64,000 nt of DNA from contig NZ_NBDP01000042.1 in assembly GCF_004123845.1 (NCBI RefSeq), positions 62,001-126,000 of the forward strand. Direction: 5' to 3'. The notes under the pieces are model-generated. The model saw nothing but the letters and a program-made list of their open reading frames with translations. It did not search any database and was not told the DNA's origin. This stretch comes from Allobosea sp. Tri-44. Its GTDB lineage: Bacteria > Pseudomonadota > Alphaproteobacteria > Rhizobiales > Beijerinckiaceae. Numbering within the stretch: the stretch's first letter is position 1; each line of letters starts with the position of its first letter. This document shows, piece by piece, positions 17,062 to 25,275 of the stretch. A program made the translations under genes and the position numbers.

Positions 17062-17568
17062 ATGATGGACCTTGACCTGGACGCCGATACCGAACGCCCC
17101 TCTAACCCCCTCGATCTCGTCGAACGCCTGGCCGCGCTGAACGATTGGAGCTTCGATCGCGACAGCGACGACGAGCTCTCCGTTTCCGTCACCGGTGGCT
17201 GGGCCGATTATCACGTTGCGATCACCTGGCTCTCCGAGGTGGAATCCCTCCACATCGCCTGCGCCTTCGACCTCAAGGTGCCGGACCGGCGCCGCAACGA
17301 GGTGATGAACCTCGTCAGCCTGGTCAACGAGCAGCTCTGGCTCGGGCACTTCGACCTCTGGAGCCGCGAGAACGTGGTGATGTATCGCCACGCACTTCTG
17401 CTCTCGGGCGGGGCCGAGCCGACCGAGGAGCAGGCCGCCGGGCTGATCAAGGCGGCGATCGACGCCTGCGAGCGCTACTACCAGGCCTTCCAGTTCGTGG
17501 TCTGGGCTGGCAAGAGCGCGCGCGAGGCGCTCGAAGGCGCGCTGCTGGAGACGGTCGGCGAAGCGTGA
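17062..17568 (+). CDS. YbjN domain-containing protein
   Basis: The 168-residue product resembles the YbjN/DUF1790 family, with DLVERLAALNDWSFDRDSDDELSV near the N-terminus, a central sheet (WADYHVAITWLSEVESLHIACAFDLKV), and RRNEVMNLVSLVNEQLWLGHFDLW. Members have the fold of type III secretion chaperones and are thought to act as chaperone-like factors in the cytoplasm. The start is at the first of two adjacent ATGs; no clear ribosome-binding site lies upstream. The next gene is proC on the same strand, which is the usual order in Hyphomicrobiales. Confidence 0.88.
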   Translation: MMDLDLDADTERPSNPLDLVERLAALNDWSFDRDSDDELSVSVTGGWADYHVAITWLSEVESLHIACAFDLKVPDRRRNEVMNLVSLVNEQLWLGHFDLWSRENVVMYRHALLLSGGAEPTEEQAAGLIKAAIDACERYYQAFQFVVWAGKSAREALEGALLETVGEA

Positions 17569-17579
17569 ATCGTAGGCGA

Positions 17580-17598
17580 GCCCGGGCTTGACCCGGGC
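17580..17598. repeat. Short hairpin between the YbjN gene and proC
   Basis: GCCCGGG (17580-17586) / CCCGGGC (17592-17598) around CTTGA. The CGGGCTTGACCCG core also occurs in the family-A element at 48319, so this may be a remnant of the same repeat. Confidence 0.55.
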
Positions 17599-17651
17599 CG
17601 CGCTTGGCGGTTCAGGTCCGTGCGCAACCGCGCATCGACCGGAGAGACGCC

Positions 17652-18467
17652 ATGCCCAGCCCGCTTCCGCAAACCCTCACCCTCGTCGGTGCCGGCAAGA
17701 TGGGCGGCGCCATGCTCGAAGGCTGGCTGCGCATCGGCGTGAAGGGGGCGGGGATCACGCTGATCGACCCGCATATTTCGGATGACATGCAAGCCCTTGC
17801 CGCCGCCGAGGGCATGAGCGTCAACCCCGCCGCTCCGGCACAGGCCGAGGTCGTGGTGCTGGCGACCAAGCCGCAGATGCTCGACACGGCTGCCCCGTCC
17901 GTCCAGGCGCTGATCGGCCCGAAGACGCTGCTGATCTCGATCCTCGCCGGCAAGACGCTCGGCGATCTCTCGGCTCGCCTCCCCAATGCCGGTGCGATCA
18001 TCCGCGCCATGCCGAACCTGCCGGCCTCGGTCCGGCGTGGTGTCACTGCTGCCGCTGCGGGCAAGGGCGTGAGCGACGTACAGCGGCAGCTGGCGGATGC
18101 GCTGCTTGCCGGTGTCGGCAAGGTCGAGTGGCTCTCGGATGAAGGGCTGATCGATGCCGTCACTGCCGTATCCGGTTCGGGCCCGGCCTATGTCTTCCAT
18201 ATGGTCGAATGCCTCGCTGCGGCTGGTACCGCCGCCGGGCTGCCGGCCGACCTTGCCGAGCGGCTGGCGCGCGCCACTATCGAAGGCGCGGGCGAGATGT
18301 TGTTCCAGTCGCCACTGCCGCCCGCGACATTGCGCCAGAACGTGACCTCGCCTGGGGGCACGACGGCTGCCGCGCTCGAAGTGTTGATGGCCGATAACGG
18401 CCTGGCGCCCTTGATGCGACGCGCGGTCGCTGCCGCCAAACGCCGCGCCGAGGAGCTTTCCGGCTGA
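17652..18467 (+). CDS. proC: Pyrroline-5-carboxylate reductase
   Basis: ProC performs the last step of proline synthesis, reducing pyrroline-5-carboxylate with NAD(P)H. The 271-residue product has the Rossmann motif LVGAGKMGGAMLEGWL, IIRAMPNLPASVRRGVTA, the catalytic-domain stretch AVSGSGPAYVFHMVE, and the C-terminal NVTSPGGTTAAALEVL that defines the family. The ATG at 17652 has GGAGAG seven bases upstream; a longer frame from 17604 would place extra residues before the Rossmann strand. Confidence 0.96.
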   Translation: MPSPLPQTLTLVGAGKMGGAMLEGWLRIGVKGAGITLIDPHISDDMQALAAAEGMSVNPAAPAQAEVVVLATKPQMLDTAAPSVQALIGPKTLLISILAGKTLGDLSARLPNAGAIIRAMPNLPASVRRGVTAAAAGKGVSDVQRQLADALLAGVGKVEWLSDEGLIDAVTAVSGSGPAYVFHMVECLAAAGTAAGLPADLAERLARATIEGAGEMLFQSPLPPATLRQNVTSPGGTTAAALEVLMADNGLAPLMRRAVAAAKRRAEELSG

Positions 18468-18536
18468 GGCGGCCTTTCAACCAGCCCGCGCAAGGCCTAG
18501 CTTCTCTCCTATCAGTTCGCGACAGGAGAGATACCG

Positions 18537-19265
18537 ATGGCGCGCAAACCCGTTTCACCCGAGGCTGAGAAACCCGCCGCGAGGCCCGATCCGCGGCGCG
18601 CCGTGGTCGACGCCCTGTTCCGCTTGGCCACGACGCAGAGCTGGGACGAGATCGAACTGCCTGCAATCGCCCGCGAAGCCGGGGTCAGCCTCGCCGAACT
18701 GCGCGGGCTCTTCCCCTCCAAGCTCGCGATCCTCGGCGGCCTCGGCCGCATCCTCGATGATGCCGTGCTGGCGGGTAGTTCCGACGACCTGGCGGAGGAA
18801 TCGTACAAGGAGCGCGTTTTCGATCTGGTGATGCGCCGGCTCGACGCGCTGGCGCCCTACAAGGCCGGCCTGAAGGCGCTGATGCCGCATCTGCGGCGCC
18901 AGCCCTTGGCGCTCGCCGCGCTCGGGCGCAACTCCGTGAATTCCTGGCGCTATCTGCTGGCCTCCGTGGGTATCCCGACCGAGGACGATCTCGGCTCCGT
19001 CCGTGTCCGGGGAGCGACGCTGCTGATGGCCCGCGTGCTCGACACCTGGCTCGAGGATGACGAGCCCGAGCTGTCGCGCACCATGGCGAAGCTCGACCGC
19101 GAGTTGAAGACGGCGGGACAGATCATGGCGCGTGTCGAGGATGTCCATCGGCTGACGGCGCCGCTGCGGGGACTCGCCCGGTCGCTGTGCTCGGGCGTCA
19201 AACGCACGCCGCGGCGCGAGCGCATGCGCGGCGAAGAGGGCGACGACTACGCCCCGGCAATCTAA
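18537..19265 (+). CDS. TetR-family transcriptional regulator
   Basis: The 242-residue product carries an N-terminal TetR-type helix-turn-helix (RRAVVDALFRLATTQSWDEIELPAIAREAGVSLAELRGLFPSKLAIL, about residues 19-66) and a helical ligand/dimer domain. The DNA-recognition segment has LRGLFPSK in place of the more common LYRHFPSK. The C-terminal tail is basic and unstructured. AGGAGAG precedes the ATG. It sits between proC and a chemoreceptor, and no obvious divergent target lies next to it, so its regulon is unknown. Confidence 0.85.
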   Translation: MARKPVSPEAEKPAARPDPRRAVVDALFRLATTQSWDEIELPAIAREAGVSLAELRGLFPSKLAILGGLGRILDDAVLAGSSDDLAEESYKERVFDLVMRRLDALAPYKAGLKALMPHLRRQPLALAALGRNSVNSWRYLLASVGIPTEDDLGSVRVRGATLLMARVLDTWLEDDEPELSRTMAKLDRELKTAGQIMARVEDVHRLTAPLRGLARSLCSGVKRTPRRERMRGEEGDDYAPAI

Positions 19266-19379
19266 ACGCAATCACTGGTTGCGGTGAGCAACTTGTGATT
19301 GTGGCAAAATCGTGGCAGCGTTAAGCAGGCATTAGCCGTTTCTTGCGAATTTCGAGAATCACGTTCGCAAGGGGCGGCT

Positions 19380-21350
19380 ATGTCGTTGATGAAGAAGCTT
19401 ACTGCGCTGTCGATCAGCCGCTCGTTCGGGCTGGTCGCGATCCTGGCCGCCGTCGTAGCCGTCGCGAGCGTCGCGGTGACGCTCTATCAGGCCCGTATCG
19501 ACATGCTCGACCTGAAACGGGCCGAGGTGAAGAATGCGGTCGAGGCTGCGACCTCCACGGTGAACGCCTATGTGGCGCGCGTCGAAAAGGGCGAGCTCAA
19601 GGACGCCGACGCGCAGAAGCTGGCAATCGACGCCGTCACCAATGCCCGCTTCGACGATGGCAACTACTTCTTCGTGATCCGCTATGACGGCTTCAATATC
19701 GCCCATGCGAACGCGAAGCTGGTCGGCACCGATATGTCGCCGCTCAAGGATTCAACCGGCAAGCTCTTCGTCAAGGAATTGACCGACACCGCCCGGACCA
19801 AGGGGGCCGGCTTCGTCGACTATCTCTGGGTGAAGCCCGGCGACAAGGATCCCTCGCTGAAGATCTCCTATGTGATGGGCGTGCCGAAATGGCAGTGGTC
19901 GATCGGCGCGGGCATGCATGTCCATGCCGTCGAGGCCTCGTTCTACGGCCTGATCAAGGACGTCGCCATCGTGCTGGTGCCGCTGGCGCTGCTGCTGCTC
20001 GGCCTCGTCGTCGTGCTGAGCCGCCGCGCCTCCGCCATGCTGCGTGCGATCGCCGGCAACATGAGCGCGCTGGCTGCCGGCGATCTCAAGGCGCCGATCG
20101 CCTATCAGGAGCGGCAGGACGAGGTCGGCAGCATGGCGCGTGCCCTCGTCGTCTTCCGCGATGCGGCGCTGATGAAGCAGCAGGTCGAAGCCGAGAAGAC
20201 ACAGGCGGAAGCCGATGCCGGCGAGCAGCGCCGGGCCGCCGATACGCAGCGCAGCCTCAACGAAGCGCAGCGCGGCGAGGAGGCGAAGAAGCAGGCGGTC
20301 GTCGTCGACGCGCTCGGCGCCGGGCTGGAGCGCCTGACCGAGGGTGACCTGACCTATCGCATCGAGGCTTCCTTCAGCGCCGAATACGCCAAGCTCAAGA
20401 ACGACTTCAACGCGGCGATGGCGCATCTGGAAGAGACGATGCGCCAGATCGCGACGAACACCGAGAGCATGAAGGCGGGCGCGGGCGAGATCAGCCAGGC
20501 GGCCGATGACCTTGCCAGCCGCACCGAGCAGCAGGCCTCCTCGGTCGAGGAGACCGCGACCGCGCTCGACCAGCTGACCGCGACCGTGCGCCAGACTGCC
20601 GAGGGTGCGCGCCAGGCGAGCCTCGCCACCAGCCAGGTCAAGGGCGAGGCCGAGCAGTCGGGCGAGATCGTCCGCGATGCGGTTGCGGCCATGGGCGGCA
20701 TCGAGAAATCGGCCGAGGAGATCTCGCAGATCGTCGGCGTCATCGACGAGATCGCCTTCCAGACCAATCTGCTCGCGCTCAACGCCTCGGTCGAGGCGGC
20801 GCGCGCCGGCGACGCCGGCAAGGGCTTTGCGGTCGTCGCCTCCGAGGTGCGGGCGCTGGCCCAGCGCTCGGCGGAAGCCGCCAAGGAGATCAAGGGCCTG
20901 ATCACTGCGTCCAGCATCGAGGTCGAGAAGGGCGTGGCCCTCGTCGGCCAGACCGGCAGCGCGCTCGGCCGCATGTCCGGCGAGATCACCCGCGTCACCT
21001 CGCTGGTCGCCGAGATCGCCTCGGCGGCGCAAGAGCAGGCGACCGGGCTGCAGGAGGTCAACACCGCGGTCAATGAGATGGACCAGGCGACGCAGCAGAA
21101 CGCCGCCATGGCCGAGCAGTCGACCGCAGCCTCGCAGGCCCTGGCGCAGGAGGCCGACAGGCTGGCGGCGCTGGTTGGACGCTTCCGGCTCGGCGGCGAC
21201 GTGGTTGCCTTGAAGTCGATGGCGAGCAAGATGGCAAAGGCTGCAGCGCCTGCGCCGCGCCAGGCGCGCGCCGCAGCGCCCGTCCAGACTCATGGCAGCG
21301 CCGCGCGCAAGGTCGCCAATGGTGGCGATCGCGGTTGGGAGGAATTTTGA
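19380..21350 (+). CDS. Methyl-accepting chemotaxis protein with single Cache domain
   Basis: This 656-residue transmembrane receptor has a first membrane helix (FGLVAILAAVVAVASVAVTL), a periplasmic single-Cache sensor (about 35-195; DDGNYFFVIRYDGFNIAHA, PKWQWSIGAGMHV), a second helix (VAIVLVPLALLLLGLVVVL), HAMP, and the highly conserved MCP signalling tip EIAFQTNLLALNASVEAARAG. It ends in GWEEF, which fits the xWxxF pentapeptide that tethers CheR/CheB. Its ligand is unknown; small-Cache receptors often bind short organic acids. The stop overlaps the next gene. Confidence 0.95.
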   Translation: MSLMKKLTALSISRSFGLVAILAAVVAVASVAVTLYQARIDMLDLKRAEVKNAVEAATSTVNAYVARVEKGELKDADAQKLAIDAVTNARFDDGNYFFVIRYDGFNIAHANAKLVGTDMSPLKDSTGKLFVKELTDTARTKGAGFVDYLWVKPGDKDPSLKISYVMGVPKWQWSIGAGMHVHAVEASFYGLIKDVAIVLVPLALLLLGLVVVLSRRASAMLRAIAGNMSALAAGDLKAPIAYQERQDEVGSMARALVVFRDAALMKQQVEAEKTQAEADAGEQRRAADTQRSLNEAQRGEEAKKQAVVVDALGAGLERLTEGDLTYRIEASFSAEYAKLKNDFNAAMAHLEETMRQIATNTESMKAGAGEISQAADDLASRTEQQASSVEETATALDQLTATVRQTAEGARQASLATSQVKGEAEQSGEIVRDAVAAMGGIEKSAEEISQIVGVIDEIAFQTNLLALNASVEAARAGDAGKGFAVVASEVRALAQRSAEAAKEIKGLITASSIEVEKGVALVGQTGSALGRMSGEITRVTSLVAEIASAAQEQATGLQEVNTAVNEMDQATQQNAAMAEQSTAASQALAQEADRLAALVGRFRLGGDVVALKSMASKMAKAAAPAPRQARAAAPVQTHGSAARKVANGGDRGWEEF

Positions 21351-21706
21351 GCCAGCCTACCGAGATCGCTGCAGCGATCGGCTTCGATGATTTCCTGAAG
21401 GTCGACATTCGCGTCGGCACCATTGTCGAGGCCGCTCCGTTTCCCGAAGCGCGCAAGCCGGCGATCAAGCTGGTGATCGATTTCGGCGGCACGATCGGCC
21501 GCAAGAAATCATCGGCGCAGATCACCAGGCACTACCGGCTCGAGGACCTCCTGGGCCGGCAGGTGCTGGCGGTGGTGAATTTCCCGCCGCGCCAGATCGG
21601 CAAGTTCATGTCGGAGGTGCTGACCCTCGGCGTGCCGGATAGCGACGGCGAGGTCGTGCTCATCGGCCCATCGCTCGACGTGCCCAAGGGCGGGCGCCTC
21701 TACTGA
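21347..21706 (+). CDS. csaA: tRNA-binding-domain protein, CsaA-like
   Basis: The 119-residue product matches the CsaA tRNA-binding OB-fold family: DDFLKVDIRVGTIVEAAPFPEARKPAIKL, IGRKKSSAQIT, GRQVLAVVNFPPRQIGKFMSEVLTLG and DGEVVLIGPS. CsaA has chaperone activity in some bacteria. The best start is TTG at 21347, with GGAGGA six bases upstream. It overlaps the chemoreceptor stop as TTGA, so translation is probably coupled. The pairing with a chemoreceptor is likely incidental. Confidence 0.92.
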   Translation: MSQPTEIAAAIGFDDFLKVDIRVGTIVEAAPFPEARKPAIKLVIDFGGTIGRKKSSAQITRHYRLEDLLGRQVLAVVNFPPRQIGKFMSEVLTLGVPDSDGEVVLIGPSLDVPKGGRLY

Positions 21707-21715
21707 GGCCGCCCG

Positions 21716-22627
21716 TCAGGCGGCCTCGTGGTGCCGCCAGATACCGGTCGCCAGCGTAGTCGGCGCCGGCTCGGGCTCGGCCCAGCGAAAAGGCAGTGCC
21801 GCCTTGCGTCGCCAGGCGCGCGTCACCGCAATGTGCATGAGACGCTTGGCGCCGTCGAGCCCGGCCAGCTCCGGGCCGCTCCAGACGATCTCCGCCATTC
21901 CTTGCAGGTGCAGCAGGTCGCCCCTGGTGAAGTCGATGAAGAGCAGCGACGTCGCCGGCTCGCGCAGCAGATTGCCGAAGGTGTTGAAATAGCTGTTTCC
22001 GGCGAAATCCGCCACCGTCAGCCGTCCGCCCTCGATCCGGACGAAGCCCGGCCTGCCGCCCCGATGCGACATATCGAGCCCGCTTTCCGATCCGCTGGCG
22101 ATGAAGAGCGTGTCCGAGTCCGCGATCAGGGCGTTGGCTGCCGCGTCGAGACCGCTGAGTTCTTCGGTCGTAGGCGCAGACGCCGGGGCGAATTCGTGCT
22201 GCCGGACCTGGATGTACTTGGCGCAGTTCCCGAAACTCTGGCTTACCGCCACCTTGAGCCCGTTGCCATTGCGTTCGTTGATGATGCCGTTGGCGCGGTT
22301 GCGGCGGCGGGTGCGCAGATCCAGCCCGAGCATGCCGATCGGCGCGCCTGCGCTCAGCGCAGCATTGGCCGGATCGTCGAGGCCGGGCAGGGCAGCGATG
22401 GCCAGCGCTTGCGGCGTCGGGCTGGTGACAAAGCCTTCCGGCCCGGTGAGGATCGTCGCGATCGGCTTGCCCTGCGCATCGCGGCCGGCCGCGAAGAGGT
22501 AGGGCAGCAGCGCGAAGAAATCGCGATGCTGGTCCGGCATGAACTCACGGATGCCAGCCCCGCGCGAGCTTTCGCCGGCGCGGGCCTGCGCCTCCAGTTC
22601 TCCCTGATGGAACGGAGAGGCGTCCAT
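21716..22627 (-). CDS. Pyridoxamine-5'-phosphate-oxidase-family FMN-binding protein
   Basis: The 303-residue product has the split-barrel flavin-binding fold of the PNPOx family: an N-terminal region HQGELEAQARAGESSRGAGIREFMPDQHRDFFALLPYL, and a C-terminal barrel with DMSHRGGRPGFVRIEGGRLTVADFAGNSYFNTFGNLLR and ATSLLFIDFTRGDLLHLQG. Proteins of this type are often annotated as general flavin oxidoreductases. It directly follows the GST gene with a four-base gap, so the two are co-transcribed. The divergent LysR gene is a likely regulator of both. Confidence 0.85.
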   Translation of the reverse strand: MDASPFHQGELEAQARAGESSRGAGIREFMPDQHRDFFALLPYLFAAGRDAQGKPIATILTGPEGFVTSPTPQALAIAALPGLDDPANAALSAGAPIGMLGLDLRTRRRNRANGIINERNGNGLKVAVSQSFGNCAKYIQVRQHEFAPASAPTTEELSGLDAAANALIADSDTLFIASGSESGLDMSHRGGRPGFVRIEGGRLTVADFAGNSYFNTFGNLLREPATSLLFIDFTRGDLLHLQGMAEIVWSGPELAGLDGAKRLMHIAVTRAWRRKAALPFRWAEPEPAPTTLATGIWRHHEAA

Positions 22628-22631
22628 GATG

Positions 22632-23258
22632 TCAGCCTTTCACAGGGATGGGCGACGGCGGGATTGGCTTGAAGAAGGGCAGGGCCTCGACACGCGCCAG
22701 CCAGGTCCGCACCGCCGGGAAGGGATCGAGCGGGATGCCGCCCTCCGGCGCATGCGCCACATAGGAATAGCAGGCGAGGTCGGCGAGCGTCGGGTGCTCT
22801 GCAGCAAGGAAGCTGCGGCCGGCGAGATGCCCTTCCATGAAGGCGAGCAGCCGGGCGGCGATACGCTCTGCCCGCGCCGGGTCGTCGGGGAAGCCGAACT
22901 GCGCGATCATCCGGGCGATCGACGGTCCGTGCATGACCTCGCCGGCGGCGATCGAGAGCCAGCGCTGCACCTGCGCGGCCGCGACCGGCTCGGCCGGAAA
23001 CCAGTCGCTCTGCGGGGCGTAGCGCTTCGCCAGATAGACCAGGATCGCGTTGCTGTCGGCGAGGGTGAGATCACCGTCCTGCAGCACCGGGATCTGGCCG
23101 AGCGGGTTGAGCGTCGTCCGGAATGCCTCGGTGCGGCGGACCTCGGCGGGGGCTGGAACGAAGTCGAAATCGAGACCGAGCGCGCGCAGCAAGAGCTCGA
23201 CGCGGTGGGTGTGGCCCGACAGGGCAGTGCCGTGCAGCGTGATCTTGGCTTGGGTCAT
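22632..23258 (-). CDS. Glutathione S-transferase
   Basis: This 208-residue soluble enzyme has an N-terminal thioredoxin-like GST domain (ITLHGTALSGHTHRVELLLRAL, NPLGQIPVLQDGDLTLADSNAILVYLAKRY) and a C-terminal helical domain (HPTLADLACYSYVAHAPEGGIPL). The catalytic region has Ser14-Gly as in theta/beta-like classes. I used the ATG at 23258, with GAGG upstream; a TTG seven codons earlier is less likely. It forms an operon with the flavin protein and is divergent from the LysR gene. Confidence 0.93.
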   Translation of the reverse strand: MTQAKITLHGTALSGHTHRVELLLRALGLDFDFVPAPAEVRRTEAFRTTLNPLGQIPVLQDGDLTLADSNAILVYLAKRYAPQSDWFPAEPVAAAQVQRWLSIAAGEVMHGPSIARMIAQFGFPDDPARAERIAARLLAFMEGHLAGRSFLAAEHPTLADLACYSYVAHAPEGGIPLDPFPAVRTWLARVEALPFFKPIPPSPIPVKG

Positions 23259-23329
23259 CAGGGCCTCGCGATTGTGCAAGGCGGACTGTGATTGTTTCAG
23301 AAATTGAGCGATAGCTGATAGGTTGGCAA

Positions 23330-23347
23330 ATCAGAATTCCCTCTGAT
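23330..23347. promoter_or_regulatory. Interrupted palindrome between the GST and LysR genes
   Basis: The sequence ATCAGAATTCCCTCTGAT holds a perfect 6-bp inverted repeat (ATCAGA / TCTGAT) with a six-base spacer, immediately before the LysR start and about 75 bases before the GST start. A further CTGAT lies at 23315. LysR regulators typically bind such sites in divergent promoters. Confidence 0.6.
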
Positions 23348-23356
23348 GGAATGATC

Positions 23357-24259
23357 ATGGATCGACTCGACGAACTCGCCATCTTCGTCGCAATCATCGA
23401 CACAGGCAGCCTCGCCGGTGCGGCGCGCCAGCTCCGGCGCTCGCGGCCGGCGGTGACGCGGGCCCTCGCAGCGCTGGAGGAGCGGGCTGGCGTCAGGCTG
23501 ATCGCGCGCACCACCCGGCAATTGATGGCGACCGAGGCGGGGCGGGAACTCGCAGCCTCGGCCCGCAACATCCTCGCGGAATATGACGCATCGCTCTCTG
23601 GCGTGACCGCAGCGCCGATGCGCGGCCTGATCAGGATCACCGCGCCGCTCGCCTTCGGGCGCCGCCACGTCACCCCGGTCGTCGCCGAATTCCTCGATTT
23701 GCATCCTGAGATCCAGATCGAGCTGGTGCTCGCCGACCGCAATCTTGACCTGATCGAGGAGGGCCTGCATCTAGCGGTCCGGATCGGCCCGCTGCCGAGC
23801 TCGCGATTGGTGGCGCGCAAGGTCGGCGAGGTCCGGCGCGTGCTGGTCGCGGCGCCAGGCTATCTCGAGCGTCGCGGCACGCCAATGCGGCCGGCCGATC
23901 TGGTGGACCACGACACCATCGCCAGCATCGCTGCCGGCCAGACCATGCTCTGGCGCTTTGCTGGTGGCGCGCGCAGCGCAACTGTGACGGTGACGCCGCG
24001 CCTGATCGTCAACGAGGTCGAATCGGCCTTGATTGCCGCGCGCTCCGGCCGCGGCATCGCGCGTGCTCTGTCCTATCAGGTCGCGCCGGATCTCGAGGCG
24101 GGCACGTTGGTGCGGGTGATGCGGGAGTGGGAGCCGCCGGCCGCGCCGGTCCAGCTCGTCGTGCCGAGCGGGCAGCATCTTCAGCCGAAGGTGCGTGCCT
24201 TCCTGGATTATGCCGCCAGCCGGCTGCAGCAGCTGCCGGTGATCAAGCCCGGAGGGTGA
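23357..24259 (+). CDS. LysR-family transcriptional regulator
   Basis: This roughly 300-residue regulator has the N-terminal LysR winged helix (MDRLDELAIFVAIIDTGSLAGAARQLRRSRPAVTRALAALEERAG) and a C-terminal substrate-binding domain (GLIRITAPLAFGRRHVTPVV, LADRNLDLIEEGLHLAVRIGPL). The pattern DRLDELAIFVAI and FLDYAASRL resembles the AaeR/DmlR-like subgroup. I used the ATG at 23357, with TGGA six bases upstream; the ATG at 23351 adds two residues. It is divergent from GST and the flavin protein, its probable targets. Its stop is three bases from the stop of the convergent hydrolase gene. Confidence 0.93.
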   Translation: MDRLDELAIFVAIIDTGSLAGAARQLRRSRPAVTRALAALEERAGVRLIARTTRQLMATEAGRELAASARNILAEYDASLSGVTAAPMRGLIRITAPLAFGRRHVTPVVAEFLDLHPEIQIELVLADRNLDLIEEGLHLAVRIGPLPSSRLVARKVGEVRRVLVAAPGYLERRGTPMRPADLVDHDTIASIAAGQTMLWRFAGGARSATVTVTPRLIVNEVESALIAARSGRGIARALSYQVAPDLEAGTLVRVMREWEPPAAPVQLVVPSGQHLQPKVRAFLDYAASRLQQLPVIKPGG

Positions 24260-24262
24260 GCT

Positions 24263-24955
24263 TCAGCGCAGCGAGCCAACGAAGCCGGTGATCGCCGAGA
24301 CGACGGCGCCCTCGCGGCCGATGAAGCCGTGATAGGCGCGCGCCTGGCAGGGATCGCCGGATGAGGTGCCGCCGTCGATCCAGAGCAGGCGGGCGCGATT
24401 GCCGGTCCATTGCTGGAAGGCGACCGCCGATTCCGGCAGCGTCACGCGGCAGCTGTCCTGGCGATGCTGGATGATCAGCGTCGGCGGCAGGCCGGCGGGA
24501 TCGCCGAGCGAAGGCTTGGCGGCATCGAGCATGGCCGAGGCGAAGACTATTCCATCCGGCCGGGCCGAGAGCGTGCCCGGCACCTTCAGTGCGCCGCGGC
24601 TCATGGCAACGACGACGACGCGCGGCGCGATGGTGCGCATCAATTCGATCGCCTTGTTCGGATCGGCGCCGCCATCGAGCGTGATGCTGGCGATGCCGCT
24701 CCTGGCATAGGCGGCGCGAGTCCGGACGATCCAGTTGCCACTGCGCTCGACGCTGCCGTCCCCGCCAATGCCGATATAGCCGTCGCCACCGGTCAGCAGC
24801 ACGACCCCGGCGCGCGCCTTGCCGGCAGGCTTGTTGAGCAGCGCCTTGCCGCCACCGAAAAAACCGCCGAGCTCGACCACGTCTTCCGCCTGGGCGAAGC
24901 CAGGCAGCAGCGCCAACAGCGCCGCGAGCAGCAATCTCTTCATCATCGCGATCAT
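24263..24955 (-). CDS. Secreted alpha/beta-hydrolase-like protein
   Basis: The 230-residue product has a signal peptide (MKRLLLAALLALLPGFAQAED) and an alpha/beta-hydrolase-like core (VVLLTGGDGYIGIGGDGS, VVVVAMSRGALKVPG, GIVFASAMLDA, PPTLIIQHRQDSCRVTLPE, ARAYHGFIGREGAVV). MSRGA sits where the nucleophile elbow should be, with Ser in S-R-G, and YHGFIG gives a plausible catalytic His. GGGGGAAG precedes the ATG at 24955. The substrate cannot be inferred. A palindromic repeat lies in its upstream region. Confidence 0.85.
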   Translation of the reverse strand: MIAMMKRLLLAALLALLPGFAQAEDVVELGGFFGGGKALLNKPAGKARAGVVLLTGGDGYIGIGGDGSVERSGNWIVRTRAAYARSGIASITLDGGADPNKAIELMRTIAPRVVVVAMSRGALKVPGTLSARPDGIVFASAMLDAAKPSLGDPAGLPPTLIIQHRQDSCRVTLPESAVAFQQWTGNRARLLWIDGGTSSGDPCQARAYHGFIGREGAVVSAITGFVGSLR

Positions 24956-25069
24956 CCGCTTCCCCCTTGCCCTCGAGCCGGGCCACGTCCGCCCCGGATC
25001 ATGAAAAATCGGGCGTCTGCACGCCAGCCCCATTTGGATTCCTCTGCGAAACCAGACGAGGCGCGGTAA

Positions 25070-25216
25070 CCCCTCCCCCTTGTGGGGAGGGGCAGGGGTG
25101 GGGGGCGTAAAGTCGAAGCGAATTCGCCAGGAATTGGGCCGATCCGCTTCTACGACCCGCCAAGCGCCCAGTCGTTCGCCCCCCATCCCCATACCCTTCC
25201 CCACAAGGGGGAAGGG
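25070..25216. repeat. Palindromic element, family B (CTCCCC-TTGTGGGGAG type), copy 1
   Basis: The left end CCCCTCCCCCTTGTGGGG (from 25070) and right end CCCTTCCCCACAAGGGGG (from 25194) are each hairpins and are inverted with respect to each other, with GGTGGGGGGCG and CGCCCCCCATCC as inner arms. It fills most of the gap between the hydrolase and the GcvA-like gene. A second copy lies inside uvrC. Confidence 0.88.
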
Positions 25217-25275
25217 AGCCGCCCAGGCGATCAGCCTTTCGCTGAGGAAACCATTTGAGGGCAAGCGCGCCGGGG

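Noticed and set aside
19752..21293. A 513-codon frame on the minus strand opposite the chemoreceptor
   Set aside because: It has a low-complexity Arg/Leu/Gly/Asp composition typical of antisense frames in GC-rich DNA, while the plus-strand product has a complete MCP domain order.
25070..25216. CRISPR-like or tandem repeat structure
   Set aside because: The repeats are inverted, not direct, occur once per locus and have no spacers; there are no cas genes in the window.
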